A DNA stretch of 64,000 bases. Origin: Sindora glabra. Lineage: Eukaryota > Streptophyta > Magnoliopsida > Fabales > Fabaceae. The translations under genes and the position numbers were made by a program. The stretch spans positions 46,003,057-46,067,056 of the forward strand of contig CM035236.1 of NCBI GenBank assembly GCA_020226215.1, written 5' to 3'. The notes below the pieces were generated by a model that was not told the origin of the DNA, ran no database searches, and saw nothing but the letters and a program-made list of their open reading frames with translations. Shown here piece by piece: positions 1 through 12,625 of the stretch. How positions within the stretch are numbered: the first letter of the stretch is position 1; each line of letters begins with the position of its first letter.

Positions 1-1424
1 CCCATTATTTAAATCTTATGTAAGAATTTTTGTACATACATAAGTAGTTTATTTACTTAATGAGTTAATGACTTATTATTTTAGTTTTTATTCTTTTTAC
101 ATACATACTTACAAGAATTCCTCCACCTCTAACTATGGCTTAGGATTGAAAATCTCCTTAAAATCATTTGTAGTGTAGGCATGGTTTTGATAATGTATAG
201 TTAGAAAATATGTTAGGCCTTGTTAATATTTTTTATTATGCTACAATAGAACTTTATTTATAAATATTTTGAATTGCTTATAAAATGTGTTACTTTTAAA
301 ATTTGTGTCATGATACTAAAACAAAATTAGATAGGATAATAGAAATCAAGAAATAAGTTTCACATCGATCATTGTTAGACAAGTTGCGACAAATTCCAAT
401 AGAACTAAAAGGCTATGATAAGAAAAATATTTAAAAAAAACTTTGCAATTTTGGATCTATGATAAGTTCTTACATAGATGTGGCAAATGTTTGGATTTGT
501 TTTACTTTTGAGTTGAAAAAATTGAGGAATATTCTTTCAATATCTATTTTAGAGGATATGTTCACAAATATTTTGAATATCATTAATAAATACTAATATC
601 ATCACTTAGTGGTTTTAGAATTAAAGGCCAACAAACTTATTGACAATGTTTGAAAAAAGAATTGAATTCGACAATCTTACCAATCCAACCATTATTGTTA
701 TTTGATTTGAGTTAACCCAAAAAATCATTTTAGTGGTTAGATTGATTTGAATTAGTCCAAATAGGTATAAACCAGTAAAAATTGATAAAAAAATTAGTTA
801 ATTAATTTTTCCCTAATTTTATTTTATACTTCTATTTTGAGGTTATGTTGGCATAGTAAATTCATTTGTAATTAAAAAAAAATTTAACACCTAATTAGTT
901 AAAAATTCATTAATTCACTTTTTATTTTTACATAAATTATGACTTCATATATACAATATAAATTAGATATTATTTAAAATCTTTAATAAATATATATAAG
1001 TTTTTATTTATGACTTCACTTGATTTGATCATTAGTTTAACCAATTGAAGTAATTGAACCATGATTTGATGACTTTTTTAATTTGTTATCTAGTCTAACT
1101 TTTAAAGTATTAGTTATTCATGCAATAAAAAAGGTTTCTTAATTAGAAGACTTAAATCAAAATTTGGATGCTATAATTGTATGCCTTACAACACAATGTT
1201 AATGAGTTGAATGACAAACTAAAATAGTTAAAAATTTAAAATTTAGTATTGAAAATTGCATTAAGGAATTAAATCAACAAGCATAAGTTAGTTATCAAGT
1301 GAGTTAGAGTAACTTTGGTGAAAATAATTTGAGGAGGTTGATTTTTGCTTGAAGCTTTGAAAATTTTGTCTTTTTTTCATGTAGGCACCAAAATTTAGTG
1401 CTCTTTAGAAAAGGAAAATTTTTG

Positions 1425-1700
1425 AAAGTTTGTTACAATTGTGGTTTGATTTGTTATGTTAATCAATTCATGCAAAGTCCAAATTGTGTTCTAGAATCTT
1501 CTAAGACCTTATTTTCATTGTAGGGTAGGACACCACTTTTTTGGCTATCATCTGGCACTATCTACCAGGATGCAACTAACCATTTCTTGATGACACTTAT
1601 TTATTCAACAAAAGAAATTTTAACATTAGCATTTATTGACCATTAGCTTTAGAGCTATAGCATTAAACTTTATTGCAAAATGCTTTCTATCATCATCCAT
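1425..1700 (+). pseudogene. Ty3/Gypsy gag zinc-knuckle and protease relic
   Basis: At 1425-1490 the + strand reads KVCYNCGLICYVNQ followed by FMQSPNCV, which resembles the retroviral-type zinc knuckle of Gypsy Gag. The first two cysteines are kept, but the usual histidine is Tyr and the last cysteine is lost. About 140 bp later, LAFIDH then two stop codons flanking SYSI resembles the aspartic protease core (LIDPGSTHSYI in plant Gypsy elements), with the glycine-serine pair destroyed. In intact elements the two motifs lie in this order and distance. No LTRs or integrase were found. This is a heavily decayed fragment; the assignment rests on two short motifs. Confidence 0.4.
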
Positions 1701-2700
1701 ATATGCGAAGGAAGGTACAAAGTCTAAAAATATTCTAGGAAATATCAAAATTAAGGTTATAAAGGTGCTTTTAGATATCAAAGAATAACACATAATTTGA
1801 CATCAAATTTAAAAAAAATATGAAAATTTAATTTTATTTTGAATTGAAGTTGTGAAAGTCCTTGGAGAAAAATGCATAATTTGACTAAAAGATAAGGTTT
1901 ATTTTTTTAACTTGATATTCATTACTAATTATAATTTACCATAAACTATTAGTTATTATGCTCAACTAGGTGAAATTTATTAATTAGATTATGTCACTTT
2001 GAAATCAAATGAAGAATTTGATTGTAATAAATTTCTTATTATTTGTATTCATTTTTTTGCTATTAAGGTAACAATTTTATGCATAACTAGTCCAATTGTC
2101 ATGATTCATTCCAAGGCATATGGCAGGCATAGGAAATTGCCAAGGGTAATTGCTTATAAGCCTTACCTATTCATGCTTAATGTGATGTTAAACATACGAT
2201 TATGTATCTCTCACAAAAGAATAATGGCCGTATTCACATTAAAAAAGTGGAGCAAAGATATTTCAAGAAGATTTAAATTGCCCATTAAAAAAAATTTCAT
2301 CACCATACACAATGTGTCTCATTCTTGAAATATATCAAAGTGATTTCAATGATTGTCATTAACTTTTCAAAATATTGATAAATTCATGCTAAATTAAATG
2401 GAAAGAAATCACAAGCACATAAAACCCATAGCATGAATAACATGTACAAAATTATATGTATAACAATTATGATATATATAAAACATTAAACATGTGTAAC
2501 AATTATGATATATACTAATCATCAAATACATATATGTCAAACATACAAAACATCAAAGCAAGGATATGTATATATATATATGAATAGAACATGTTCAACA
2601 TATAAAAAAAATTTCAAATGTCAATGCCACACACACACATGTATGAAATGAATTTCAAATATCACATAGAATTCTATACACACACACATATAATGCTAAA
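1701..2700. other. AT-rich intergenic DNA
   Basis: No convincing coding signal. An open frame at 1999-2328 begins without an ATG, has no recognisable family motif, and may be the tail of the preceding retroelement relic. Short runs of (TA)n occur around 2480-2580. Confidence 0.4.
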
Positions 2701-2707
2701 CTAAACA

Positions 2708-2722
2708 TAAATAAATAAATAA

Positions 2723-2786
<64 letters not shown>
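2708..2786. repeat. (AAAT)n-(AT)n microsatellite
   Basis: A compound simple repeat: about five AAAT units run directly into an uninterrupted AT dinucleotide tract of about 60 bp. It creates spurious Ile-Tyr open frames on the minus strand. Confidence 0.95.
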
Positions 2787-2788
<2 letters not shown>

Positions 2789-4400
2789 CATCAAACCAAA
2801 TAGAATATATATGTATATATAAAAAAAAAGAAAACATCAAATAGAACACCAAATCAATCACATATATAAAACAAAAACGTCAAACATAAAATTCATTTTA
2901 CATATGTACGTACAAAAACTCAAAGCATATGTATATGAAAGAGAACATTGAAAGATACGTATATATAAAGGCTTTGACAATGCTAAATGTGTATATATAT
3001 ATATAATGCTAAATCAACATTTATATAGAAATGAATTTCAGTTTATAATATAATAAAAAATAAATTTTTTTATTCCATAGCCAAAACACTATACTATATG
3101 ATTTAAAATTTCTCTTCAATAATATCATACAAAAATAGTTGTTAACGAAAATTAAATTAAAGTCTTAATTAATTAAATTAGGGTTTTAGTTTGATATAAC
3201 TCACTCTAATATCACATGTAAAAATTCATAAATTATAGATCATATATCAAGGCTAGAACCATAAATAAAACAATATCAAAAATTAATAATAGTATATACC
3301 TCTTGAATCCATTTGTAATCTTCAATTCTTTTGTACAAATGTCTATGTATAAAACAAAGTATTCCCCTTCTACACCTTCTACCATTCATGATGTTTTCAT
3401 TGGGAGAACAATTATAAATATCTAATGTGGAGAGGGGATCTAATCTTAATAATATATACAACCCTAATTGGATCCACCTATTTTAAATTTAATAATAGGT
3501 CTTATACTAAATATGTCTAAATAGGAGGTCTCATATAATTGAACTATATGCTTAATATGATTTTATTTAAAATAAAATAAATTTAATTAATAGCAACCCA
3601 AAATGGGAAAATTCTTACATAAAAAAAATGAACATGTGATTTTTAATTTTAATATTTTACTCATTTGTATCATTTTTCTATTTAAATCTAAGGAAGATTA
3701 TATTTATGCAAGTGTGCCCCTTTTTTAACCTTAAGTTGACATAATTCCATCTTAATTTGTCTTTAATTTCAACCATTATTCTCAATTTATTCCTATTCTT
3801 AATTTGTTCTTATAAGATATTAAGGTATTTGGGTTTAAAATAAAGAAAAAAAAAGGAGAACTAGATGACATAAATTAGAATTTTATAGTTTTATTTTAAT
3901 TTAATAGAAGGTGAAGAAAAGAACATAAGCGATTTATGTAAAATCTTGTCACATTTTGATGGAAAATGAAACATAAGTGAGCAGAATATTAATAGTATAA
4001 ATCATAAGTAGGATCTTTTAATACTTTGAACTATAAATTAACATGTTGGGAATAGGATCATATGATATGTGATTAAAATGTATTTTTATCTTAATTTAAT
4101 ATAATAACTTATCATCTTTCCAAATTCATTACTATATATATAAATTATCATATCATATGTAAGTCACACAATTAGTTTTTAGGATCTAGCAACATTTGCC
4201 ATTTTTCTTCTTTTCCAAATGTTATTTCTAAGGAAAAAAATTTAGAATTTAGGTTTTTGTCTATTTTGATAAAAAATATCTTTTATAAAAGTACAATTAT
4301 AAAATATTAAGATGGTAAAAAATAATTAATATGTTTAATATTAAATATAATAAATTTGATTTATTTTCCTCCTTTAACATTGTTATCAAGAATGGGTAAG
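2787..4400. other. AT-rich intergenic DNA
   Basis: No gene recognised. Around 3200-3220 the minus strand contains a tRNA-Met-type primer-binding-like string (GTGATATTAGAG, compared with the usual GGTATCAGAGC) next to ACA. This could mark the inner edge of a decayed minus-strand LTR lying at about 3220-3600, but no second LTR or coding region supports it. Confidence 0.3.
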
Positions 4401-4403
4401 CAA

Positions 4404-4690
4404 GAAAAATAGTGGCAATAGTATTAGTAGTGGCAATGATAGTGATGATGATAATAATGATAGTAATAATGGCAATGCTATAATAATGGCAATGATGGTG
4501 ACAATAGCTGTAGCAGTGGTGCAGTGGTGATAGTGATAGTGGTTATAGTGACAATAGAGATAATGTCAATGATAATAACAATAACAATAGTAATAATGTT
4601 AGTAAGGTAGTGATGATAATCATGATAACAATAGTTGTTAAAGTGACGATGGTGGTAATAGTAGCAGAATGATAGTTATAGGTGCTACTA
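4404..4690. repeat. degenerate trinucleotide (GATRRT-type) low-complexity tract
   Basis: About 290 bp made of permuted GAT, AAT, GGT and AGT triplets (runs such as GATGATGATAATAATGATAG). The purine-rich strand is +. It keeps a rough period of three but no reading frame. It looks like an expanded and decayed trinucleotide repeat. Confidence 0.75.
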
Positions 4691-6085
4691 ATGCTATTGA
4701 AAAATGAGTGTTTTTTATTTTCATTATATAATATAATTTGAAACCTTAAGAAAATAAAGGGAATTAAATGGGGAAGTTGTTAAAGGTAATCAAGGATAAT
4801 ATATTTTGTTACATGAAAATCAAATTAACACTTAGTAAAGGAATTTATTTTCCACCTCTAAAATCTTCAAATCAAATACACTTTAATGCATCAAATTAAA
4901 TGCTAGCTTAATGTAACAATAGATAAAAGTAATATTTCCAATAAAAAATGTCAAAGCTTTATATAAAAAAAACTTATTTATAATGGTTTAGATGCAAGAA
5001 TGACATCTTAGTATCTTTAAGGGGGCATGGCCCCTTAAATTTTTTTAAAAAATTATATAGGCAATTTTTTATGTAAAAAAATGTATTTACCGTGTCTGAA
5101 TTTTATAATAAAATTATACAAATTTTCCATTTAATTTTAAAATTTATATAAGTCTTCATTAAAATATAAAATAATGCTACATTTAAATCTAAATTTAAAT
5201 TTTTTTCAATAAAATAAGAGAAAAGATTATTATAGGTTTAAATCAAACTATGATAATTTAAATATTTTATTATGAAAGATAATGCAGTGATCAAACTTAA
5301 ATAGGTAAAAATAAATAATAATTGTATTTAAATTTAAGTTTTCATCAATTATATTTTAATTATTTGAACTTATCAAAGTATATTTTTATCTATAAATATT
5401 CCATATTTATATTTGATTTGAAGCAAATTAGGTAGGTTATTCATATTTTTCCTTATTTGTTTATTAATGCCTTGGCTTTCATTTTTTTCTACCTTATATA
5501 TATACACAATAACTTTTATAATAAATAGCAAGTTGTGATCAAGGCTTGCAAAGCCTCATATTATTATAGAGATTTAGATTTAAGCCATATAAGCTTATCC
5601 ATTTTAGGTATAATATATATATATATTAATAAAAATGTTATTTGTATTATTTTGCCCCTCCAAGAAATAATAAAGCTTGTTAGATGTTTTAATAATTTTA
5701 TGTATTTAAATAAAATTATATTCTAAAATGATTATAAACTTACAAAATAGTTTTGGATATAAATTAAGTGAATTATTCAATTAAATTAAATTTTGGCCTT
5801 TACAGTTGGTTCTAATATGTAATTTTATTCTTTTATGCTTTTATTATTATTAGGCCACAGAGTTCAAATATATTTGTAATTAATTTCTTCTTTTTAAATT
5901 TTTTTTTACAATTTTATTCATTACATTTTTAATAATGCTTCCTCCTCTTTTTTTTATTTTATGGCTTTTTTCCTTCTCTCACTCTTAATATTTTTTTTAT
6001 TATTTCTTTGCTTGAGAAAAGAAGTTAAACTGACTATTAGTAGAGGGGGATTTAAGAGATTTCTCTAACCGCAATTGACAAAAAA
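4691..6085. other. AT-rich intergenic DNA
   Basis: No gene recognised. A short palindrome at about 5017-5042 (TTTAAGGGG, five-base loop, then its complement) is the only strong secondary-structure signal. Confidence 0.4.
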
Positions 6086-6087
6086 AA

Positions 6088-6192
6088 ATTACTAAAATAA
6101 TATCAACTATTACTGTATTAATACTTATTTTTCTTATAGTCCACTATAAGAAATTCATTTATACAGCAATAGTATATAACATTACATATTCA
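6088..6192. repeat. about 100-bp palindrome centred on abutting CACTA-like termini
   Basis: The centre (6130-6153) is a perfect inverted repeat, TTTCTTATAGT then CC then its complement. Imperfect symmetry extends outward for about 50 bp on each side. The right arm starts with CACTATAAGAAA, which matches the terminal motif of plant CACTA transposons; the left arm reads as the same end in the opposite orientation with its last base changed. It is either two element ends side by side or a small fold-back element. Confidence 0.55.
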
Positions 6193-6945
6193 AATTAATC
6201 TAAATTAATCTTACAAAGCAAGGAATCATTGAAAAAGAGTGAAGAGAATTAAAGGTGACTTAAATTGAAATCGACTTAGGTTATTTTTATTTCAGAGAAA
6301 TAAAGCATAAAATTATACAGATTATAGACTTGACGCCAAGATGGATTATGATAACTTTTATCAATAACATTGTCATTACTATGGAAAGAAATAAAATAAA
6401 ATAATTATTTATAAAAAAAGCTTAATAATGACATCATGTTCCTGTTATATATTGAAAAGATAAATATGGAACAAATAATTTTTTTTTAAAAAATGTAAAA
6501 TTCAATCATTTAACTCATCAATAAATTAATGCTCTGAAATCATATACTTTGCAATTTGAATTGAACTTATGACTATGGCAAAATTAATTTATACCAATAA
6601 CTAAGTCATCGTAATATAATTGCTTAGGAAAGGGAAATAAGATAATCAAAGCCTTATTATGGAGCTCATATAGTGATGAAAAAATTTTGCTTACAAAGAC
6701 AATTATGTCATCATAATAGTTTTTCTTGGAAATGGAGAAGGTAAAATTAGCACCAAACTTTTACACACCATATAATGATGATCGAGATAGACTTATGCCA
6801 ACGATAATGTTGTCATAATAGGTTCTTTTGGAAAAGGCAGAAAGTAGAAAATTTTTTAAGATCATATTGTGATAAGTGATTTTTTTAATATAATATGACT
6901 TTGTCATTGTAATAGACATGGGATATCACTATAAAAAAAATTAGC
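6193..6945. mobile_element. possible CACTA subterminal region
   Basis: Downstream of the CACTATAAG motif at 6142 there are several spaced, diverged repeats of a unit like TGTCATCATAATAG in both orientations (about 6350, 6430, 6605, 6705, 6805 and 6900). Clustered short subterminal repeats of this kind are typical of CACTA ends. A second left-type terminus, CACTATAAAAAAAATTAG, starts at 6927. No matching TAGTG right end or transposase was found nearby, so this is a fragment at best. Confidence 0.35.
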
Positions 6946-8440
6946 CACAAATCATTTCTTCTTTTAGTAGCATCCAAAAGTCAAAGAGAGAATAAAGTAG
7001 GACCAGAGTGGCAATATATTTTATTGTAACTTATAAGTTATGTTTCTTATTTATTTTATGTTTATATTTTTATTTATTTTTTGTTTGATTAATATTCTTC
7101 CATATTTATATGTAATGTTTTGCTTCTTTATTTGTGCAAAATATACAGTTTTTGCTTCTTTTTTTTTTTTGCTATTTTGATTACTTCCCTTGCCTTTAGT
7201 ATTTTTACATGAATTATGTAAGCTTAAATTTTTGCTCTGATGTGTTATCTACTTCATATAATTTGCATGTAATGTTAATTTTTGTATTTGGAATCTTATG
7301 TTTATTTAAAATTTTTAAATTTTGTTATTGTTACTACTTTATTTTTATACATTTTCTTGTAATATTTGATTTAGAAAATTTTATTGCTACTGTTGTTACT
7401 TCAATATTCTTAGAATTCCTTTTTTACAATATGATATTTTTGTAATATTACAATATGTGTATTGTATAATATAATATAATATAATAAGTGCAAGGTATAA
7501 TATAATATGATATTTTTGTAATATAATATTTTATATGTGTATGGTGTAATACAATTTCTAATAATAAATTTTTTCATTTTGATTCTAATTTTTATGATAT
7601 AAAAGTAATTTGATGTAATTTGTTAAAAGAAATTTATAACTTTTTTAAAAAAATTTACACAATGAAAATATATGAATGTAAAAAATGAGAAAATAATAAT
7701 AAGTCTTAAATCTAGTAAAAAATGCACTATACAGTAAAATTAAAACGGAGGAAATTAATTATATATAAAGATTAGAAATTATATAAAAGATTAATAAAAT
7801 GAAAATGTATGAATATAAATATTTAAAAGAACTGAATAAATATTTATAAAAGAATTCATTAAATGATGAAAAAAATTATGACAACAAAACTTTACAAAAA
7901 TATATAAAATTTAGAGGAAGATATATATACTATATTGTAAAGTTGTATATGAAAAATTATTATATTTTTACATATTTGAATAAAAGAAAATATTTTTTAT
8001 AATTTAATTAATTATTACATTTTAAATATTAGTTTCATAATATGATTATAATTGGATAAAATATGTTACAAATATGTTATAAGTTTGGGTCAAACTACAA
8101 TGCCCTACTACTATTTATGGGTAACCCACCCTGAACACATGTTCTAATCAAATAATGACATTTGGCTGCTTTCAGGTAACTTGTATATTTTTGGCTGAAT
8201 TTGCTAAATGGCCTTCAATATATTTTTTTTCCATTTGTTGCTTCAATTCTTCTAATATTATATTATATTAAATAAGGTTACTTCTAGGTTTTTCCTTTTA
8301 TTTTTCTGTTTTCTCTCCACTGTGTTCTTCTTGTTCTCTCGTTTGTCTCTGCTTCAATGACGCCGTTGTTGCGGAGCTTTTCTTGAGCAGGGTACTTAAC
8401 TTTTCCGTCAACCATACTAAGTCCCGTTAAAATCAGACTA
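6946..8440. other. AT-rich intergenic DNA upstream of the HAM pseudogene
   Basis: No gene recognised. Many TATA-like strings (for example at 8255-8275) lie upstream of the ATG at 8445, so no specific promoter can be assigned. Confidence 0.35.
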
Positions 8441-8444
8441 AAAA

Positions 8445-11334
8445 ATGGGTTCTCTTGAGCCACCGACGAATACGAAGAATGGCTCTGCTCCCGGCGGCGA
8501 TAAAGTTCTAGTGGTTGATAGGGAGGCCTTACAGTCGGCGGAGGCAGTCGGAATGACGCTGGAGAAGCCACGGAATCTGACGCTTCAAAGAAGTGATAAG
8601 CATCTATGCTTCCCCTTGAGGTTAGTACTCGAGTCATGTGCATCTGATGGAAGTCATTGGGTGGCACAAGATGCAGATTGGAGGGCCCAACGGTTACAAA
8701 TACTACATTCATTATACTGAGTGTAAGATCTTCAATTGATTGTTTCTTTAGTTTTGCCTAGACTGGTTAGGGTTTCAGGTATGAATTGTTAAAGAACAAA
8801 TAAAATTGAGTGGTTATATTTATGTTAGCATAAAAACTGGCAATTTAATAGCAGATGAGCTTTGGAAGGGTGTATATGTAATAGTGATGTGCGGTGGATA
8901 ACCAATTTTTGGTATGGAATGGTTGAGGGAATTGGTCTTGCCGAAATAATTATAGTCATGGTTCTAGTACATAACCTTGGTGGACAGAATAATATTTGAT
9001 CCATTAAACATTTCCTATGATACCTTAAATACGTGGCTAAATTTGGGTATTGAGCATGAAGTTGCTGTTAACTTTTATGCAACAATTTTCACAATTGTCA
9101 TCTAATTTAGTCTATAATTTTGTCTTGTTCTTATTTAGCAGTCAGTAGAAGGCTTGATAAGTGGGTGAAGCCAGAATAACTTGATCTGGATTCAATGGAG
9201 GCTGTCATTGATGAGAAGGTGGAAGAGATAAGGTTATGATTTTATTTTGTTTAAGTTGCTTCTCCTTCTAAATTATACATGTGGTAGTGATTTTTTTTCT
9301 CAGTTATTTTATGAAAGATGGGTACTAAAGTCTCTTGAAAACAGCGCAATATATAAACATATATGTAAGGCAAGCTTATGTGTTAATGTTGGAGGGACTC
9401 ATCAAGAATGTACATGTGGTTTCCTAGGCAACCAGCTTAAAGATGACATACCACCAGAAGAGAAAGATTGATGAAACACGTAGAGTAGGTATGAAATTTA
9501 TGGTTTTTCAATGACATCTGAGATAGGCATGTCCACTCATAGAAAGACACTTGACTTGATGTTTATTATCCCTCTCGCTTATGTGTTTCTGGTTGAAGGT
9601 GCTATATGAGCTTAAGAGCATTAGCATTAAAATAGTTAAAAAAGTATGCTTAGTTATGTAGACTATTGAATGCTTGTTTGATCGAGTCCTTATTCCTAAG
9701 GAACTATTGATCCATCTCATGCTTAGGAGCTCCCAGAAAGTTTTACCATTTTTGGCAGCAAAAGCATAATAATTATAAAGTTTTTAGCTTTCATTCTTTG
9801 GGAGAGAGAAAGAGAAGGAGAGTTTGGATTCTCAGAATCATGAGACATGCAATCATGATCACAACAGTAGACTACATGATAAATTCTCATTAGTCAACTT
9901 AAAATTATATTGGGCTTGATGCTGGTAAATGAATTTCATAATGTGAAATATGTGGATTTTATGAATTTGTGGAATTATTTTGCCTCTAATTATATTTGAT
10001 AATTTCATATCACTAGTGTTATATACATTATAGTGCCCTAAGGAGCTTCATGCTGCCAGCTTGCGAGAACATGAGGAATTTATGAATGTGAAAAATATAA
10101 CTACTATTGAACTTGGAAGATATGAGATTGAGACATGGTACTTTCCTCCCTTCCCAGCAGAATACAATGACTGTTTGAAAGCTATACTTTCACGAGTTTT
10201 GCCTCAGCCTCATGAAGATAATAGAACATCTTCAGAGGCATATGGTGAGATTTGCTACAAATAACCCTCTTCTATTTTCCTTTGATTTTAGGAGGATTAT
10301 TGTCTGGTGTGGGGTTCCTTTTTATTTTTGTAGCATGCTTTGGATGTATTTTGTTACTTGTATCCTATTAAAGCTTTTATTCTCTGATTCAAATTTCTGG
10401 AATCCATGCTACTTTTTAATTTTAATGAATAATTTCATTGCTTTGTGTAATGGTATGATTTAGTCACAATACAATACATTTCCTTTTAGGGGAGGGTTGG
10501 GACTTAGTCAATAACTTGGACCATATCATTATTGTCTTGAATTTTCTCTTGGTTTTGTTAATTCTTTGTTGTATTCTTTAGCTGCAATTGTTATTATTAT
10601 GGTGGATAGAGTCATTGAACATTGTTAATTTTCTTAATGTAGTTTATCATAGGGATTCAAAATAAGTTGAGCTAATGCCTTACAAATCCTTGTACATCTT
10701 TAAATTGATTTTGCAAGTGTTCCTGAATTTTTTTCCTGTTTAGAACATAACTGAATTTGGAGTCATTGCACCAAATTAAATGAATTAGTCCATTAAGTGT
10801 GTTTGTAAAAATATGTTGAAATATGAAATTTTTTGATATTGTTGTACAAGTTGAAAGGTTGAATATTTAATATTGAGGTTAGCATTGAATCGGCAAAATG
10901 GGCATTGGTGTATCTCGATCTTTGATAAATGATGTGGTCATTCACTTATCTTGCTTTGTTAAGAATTGAGAAGTTATGCTTTATTTGATGCCATTTCTCG
11001 CTTCTTTAAAAAGGCAAATCAATGATCTGCCCCTTTTAACTAACACATCCTTCTTATTCATGTAGAGGAAATGTGATCTTAAGCATCAACCTGGTGACGA
11101 GATATACAAATGTGGTACACTATCAATGTTTAAGGTATAATTTATTCTATAATGCTTAAAAGCCAACAATGGGGTGACCACTTTGTTATCTAGCGGATTT
11201 TGCTACAACATATATATATATTATATCCTATTGTGTTATGCTTTTAGTTCTTACTATATGTTTTGAAAACAAGTTGATGATAAAAAGGACAAGGTTTATA
11301 GGCAGAACCTCTATTATTTGGCAAGTGAACTTAA
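8445..11334 (+). pseudogene. MYST histone acetyltransferase (HAM1/HAM2-like) pseudogene, truncated
   Basis: Five or six exon remnants follow the order of plant HAM acetyltransferases, which acetylate histone H4. Exon 1 (8445-8722) starts MGSLEPPTNTKNGS, reaches ESDASKK, has two stops, then ASMLPLEV, and ends YYIHYTE before a GTAAGA donor. Exon 2 (9142-about 9232) gives SRRLDKWVKPE, a stop at 9177, then LDLDSMEA and DEKVEE. Exon 3 (9428-9488) gives ATSLKMTYHQKRKIDET. Exon 4 (10043-10244) gives REHEEFMNVKN, IELGRYEIETWYF and, after a one-base insertion, FHEFCLSLMK and HLQRHM. Exon 5 (11066-11134) gives RKCDLKHQPGDEIYK. A last piece from about 11272 reads DDKKDKVYRQNLYYLA. It breaks off before the acetyl-CoA site. 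Introns are retained, so it is not a retrocopy. Stops, a two-base GA insertion near the end of exon 2 and loss of the first zinc-finger Cys (now His) show it is dead. Confidence 0.9.
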
Positions 11335-12192
11335 GCATCTGAGCTATGCTTCATGAAGAATAAATTGATCGCCATCTCCTTTTCCATTAAGGTTTGGTAG
11401 ATTGGGTGAATTGTATTATTCTCTTATTTATGGGGCCTAAAGTTACGTTTGAAACAATATTGAACACATGCATAAAAATAAAGAAGGTTTTTGTGTTCTT
11501 TTCTCATGGAAGGTAAGGTGCCATGGAGCAGCTCTTCAATTATTTTATTTTATTTTGTCATCACAGGTAAGGCCTCAACTCACGCATGCTTCAGAAGATC
11601 AACATTTTGATTCTTTGGTTGATCAAAGGCTTCAAAATGAATAGGACCCAAATGAGATGGCTAGCATGGTTGCATGTGCTGCAGCTTACATCCAACATTC
11701 AGTGTGACATTGACCAAAGATGAGCCAAGTAAGTTAATAAAGTTTTCTTATTTATCAACTAAGCAATGTAATGCAAGTCCATTTTTTATCTAGGGTAAAA
11801 AACTTAAGTTTCAATCACATATTATTGCCTGCCAACTGCATTAATTTTTCTAATGACTTCTGGAACTCTAATGCTGCAGGTTGTTCGGGCTTTGGAAGAT
11901 GTTTCTTTGGCAGATCTTAAATGAGGGAATTAAGGCCAAACACAGCACTATCTATAGTTCTCATCGAAGCTTGGATTATGACATCGCATAATAGAAGGAA
12001 GACATGAAGAGGTTCAGGAAGATGGCACTGGGGACCCAAGAGCATGGTGCCAGTAGTGATTGTAGTGGACCTACTGGTGAGTAAGGTTTATACCCATCTA
12101 GCTCAAGTGACGAGGGCCACAGTTGCCAAACCACCTAGGAAACGGAGATAAGACAGATGATAGAGAGTCAAGGTTTCAGCGAAAGCTCTTGA
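11335..12192 (+). pseudogene. PERK-type receptor-like kinase pseudogene, 3' end only
   Basis: This is the C-terminal part of a proline-rich extensin-like receptor kinase, fused in the same orientation to the HAM relic. A short piece at 11335-11350 looks like the kinase APEYAS motif with one inserted base. The exon from 11567 to 11728 reads RPQLTHASEDQHFDSLVD, DPNEMASMVACAAA and PKMSQ before a GTAAGT donor. The exon from 11880 reads VVRALEDVSLADL and then, in shifted frame, KHSTIYSS, MKRFRKMALGTQEHG and GLYPSSSSDEGH, ending at a stop at 12190 close to the family's normal C-terminus. There are at least six internal stops. The Arg triplet before PKMSQ has become stop-His-stop, as expected from CpG deamination. 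The kinase core, membrane span and extracellular domain are missing. Confidence 0.88.
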
Positions 12193-12625
12193 TGACTGTT
12201 GCATTACCATATCTTGTATAAATCTATATCTTTGATTTAAGGCTAGTCACAATGATTGCTTGACTAACAAGTTTTATCGTATTTTTTCTTCATAAGATGA
12301 TTAGGTTTTCAAATGTATTTATCGAGGTTTATACAGCAATATAAAAAAGTTTAATTCTTTCATTTGTTGAATCAGTGTTAGTGTTCTAAAGCATCGAACT
12401 TGCCTTTGATTTTTGTTCGAGTGTGAATTTTCTGGTAGGTGAAATTACGTATATGTTAGGTGTGGTTAAACTGTTGATATCAGCTTGAGCTTGGGTGATG
12501 TTTTCAAAAGTTTCTAAGGTTCTTGAATTGGCTCTAAGAATGTTAACTAAATTTTGTTTTTCCCATCATTTCTCGCTGGTATACTGGTTCTCAGATATAA
12601 TTCATTGGGATTCTACGGGTGTTGG
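12193..12625. other. PERK 3' flank, no coding signal
   Basis: T-rich sequence that probably continues the 3' untranslated region carried along with the PERK fragment. No gene seen. No Helitron-type 3' end (hairpin followed by CTRR) could be recognised. Confidence 0.3.

Noticed and set aside
2655..2861. Ile-Tyr-rich minus-strand open frame
   Set aside because: Translation of an (AT)n microsatellite.
3200..3620. Possible minus-strand LTR with primer-binding site
   Set aside because: Only a 12-base imperfect match to the tRNA-Met site; no partner LTR, purine tract or coding region could be found.
5017..5042. Perfect short hairpin followed by T-rich sequence as a terminator
   Set aside because: Rho-independent terminators do not apply to a plant nuclear genome, and no gene lies upstream; the palindrome is probably a transposon remnant.
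8284..8712. 142-codon open frame on the minus strand
   Set aside because: It is the antisense shadow of HAM exon 1, which has clear family matches on the plus strand.
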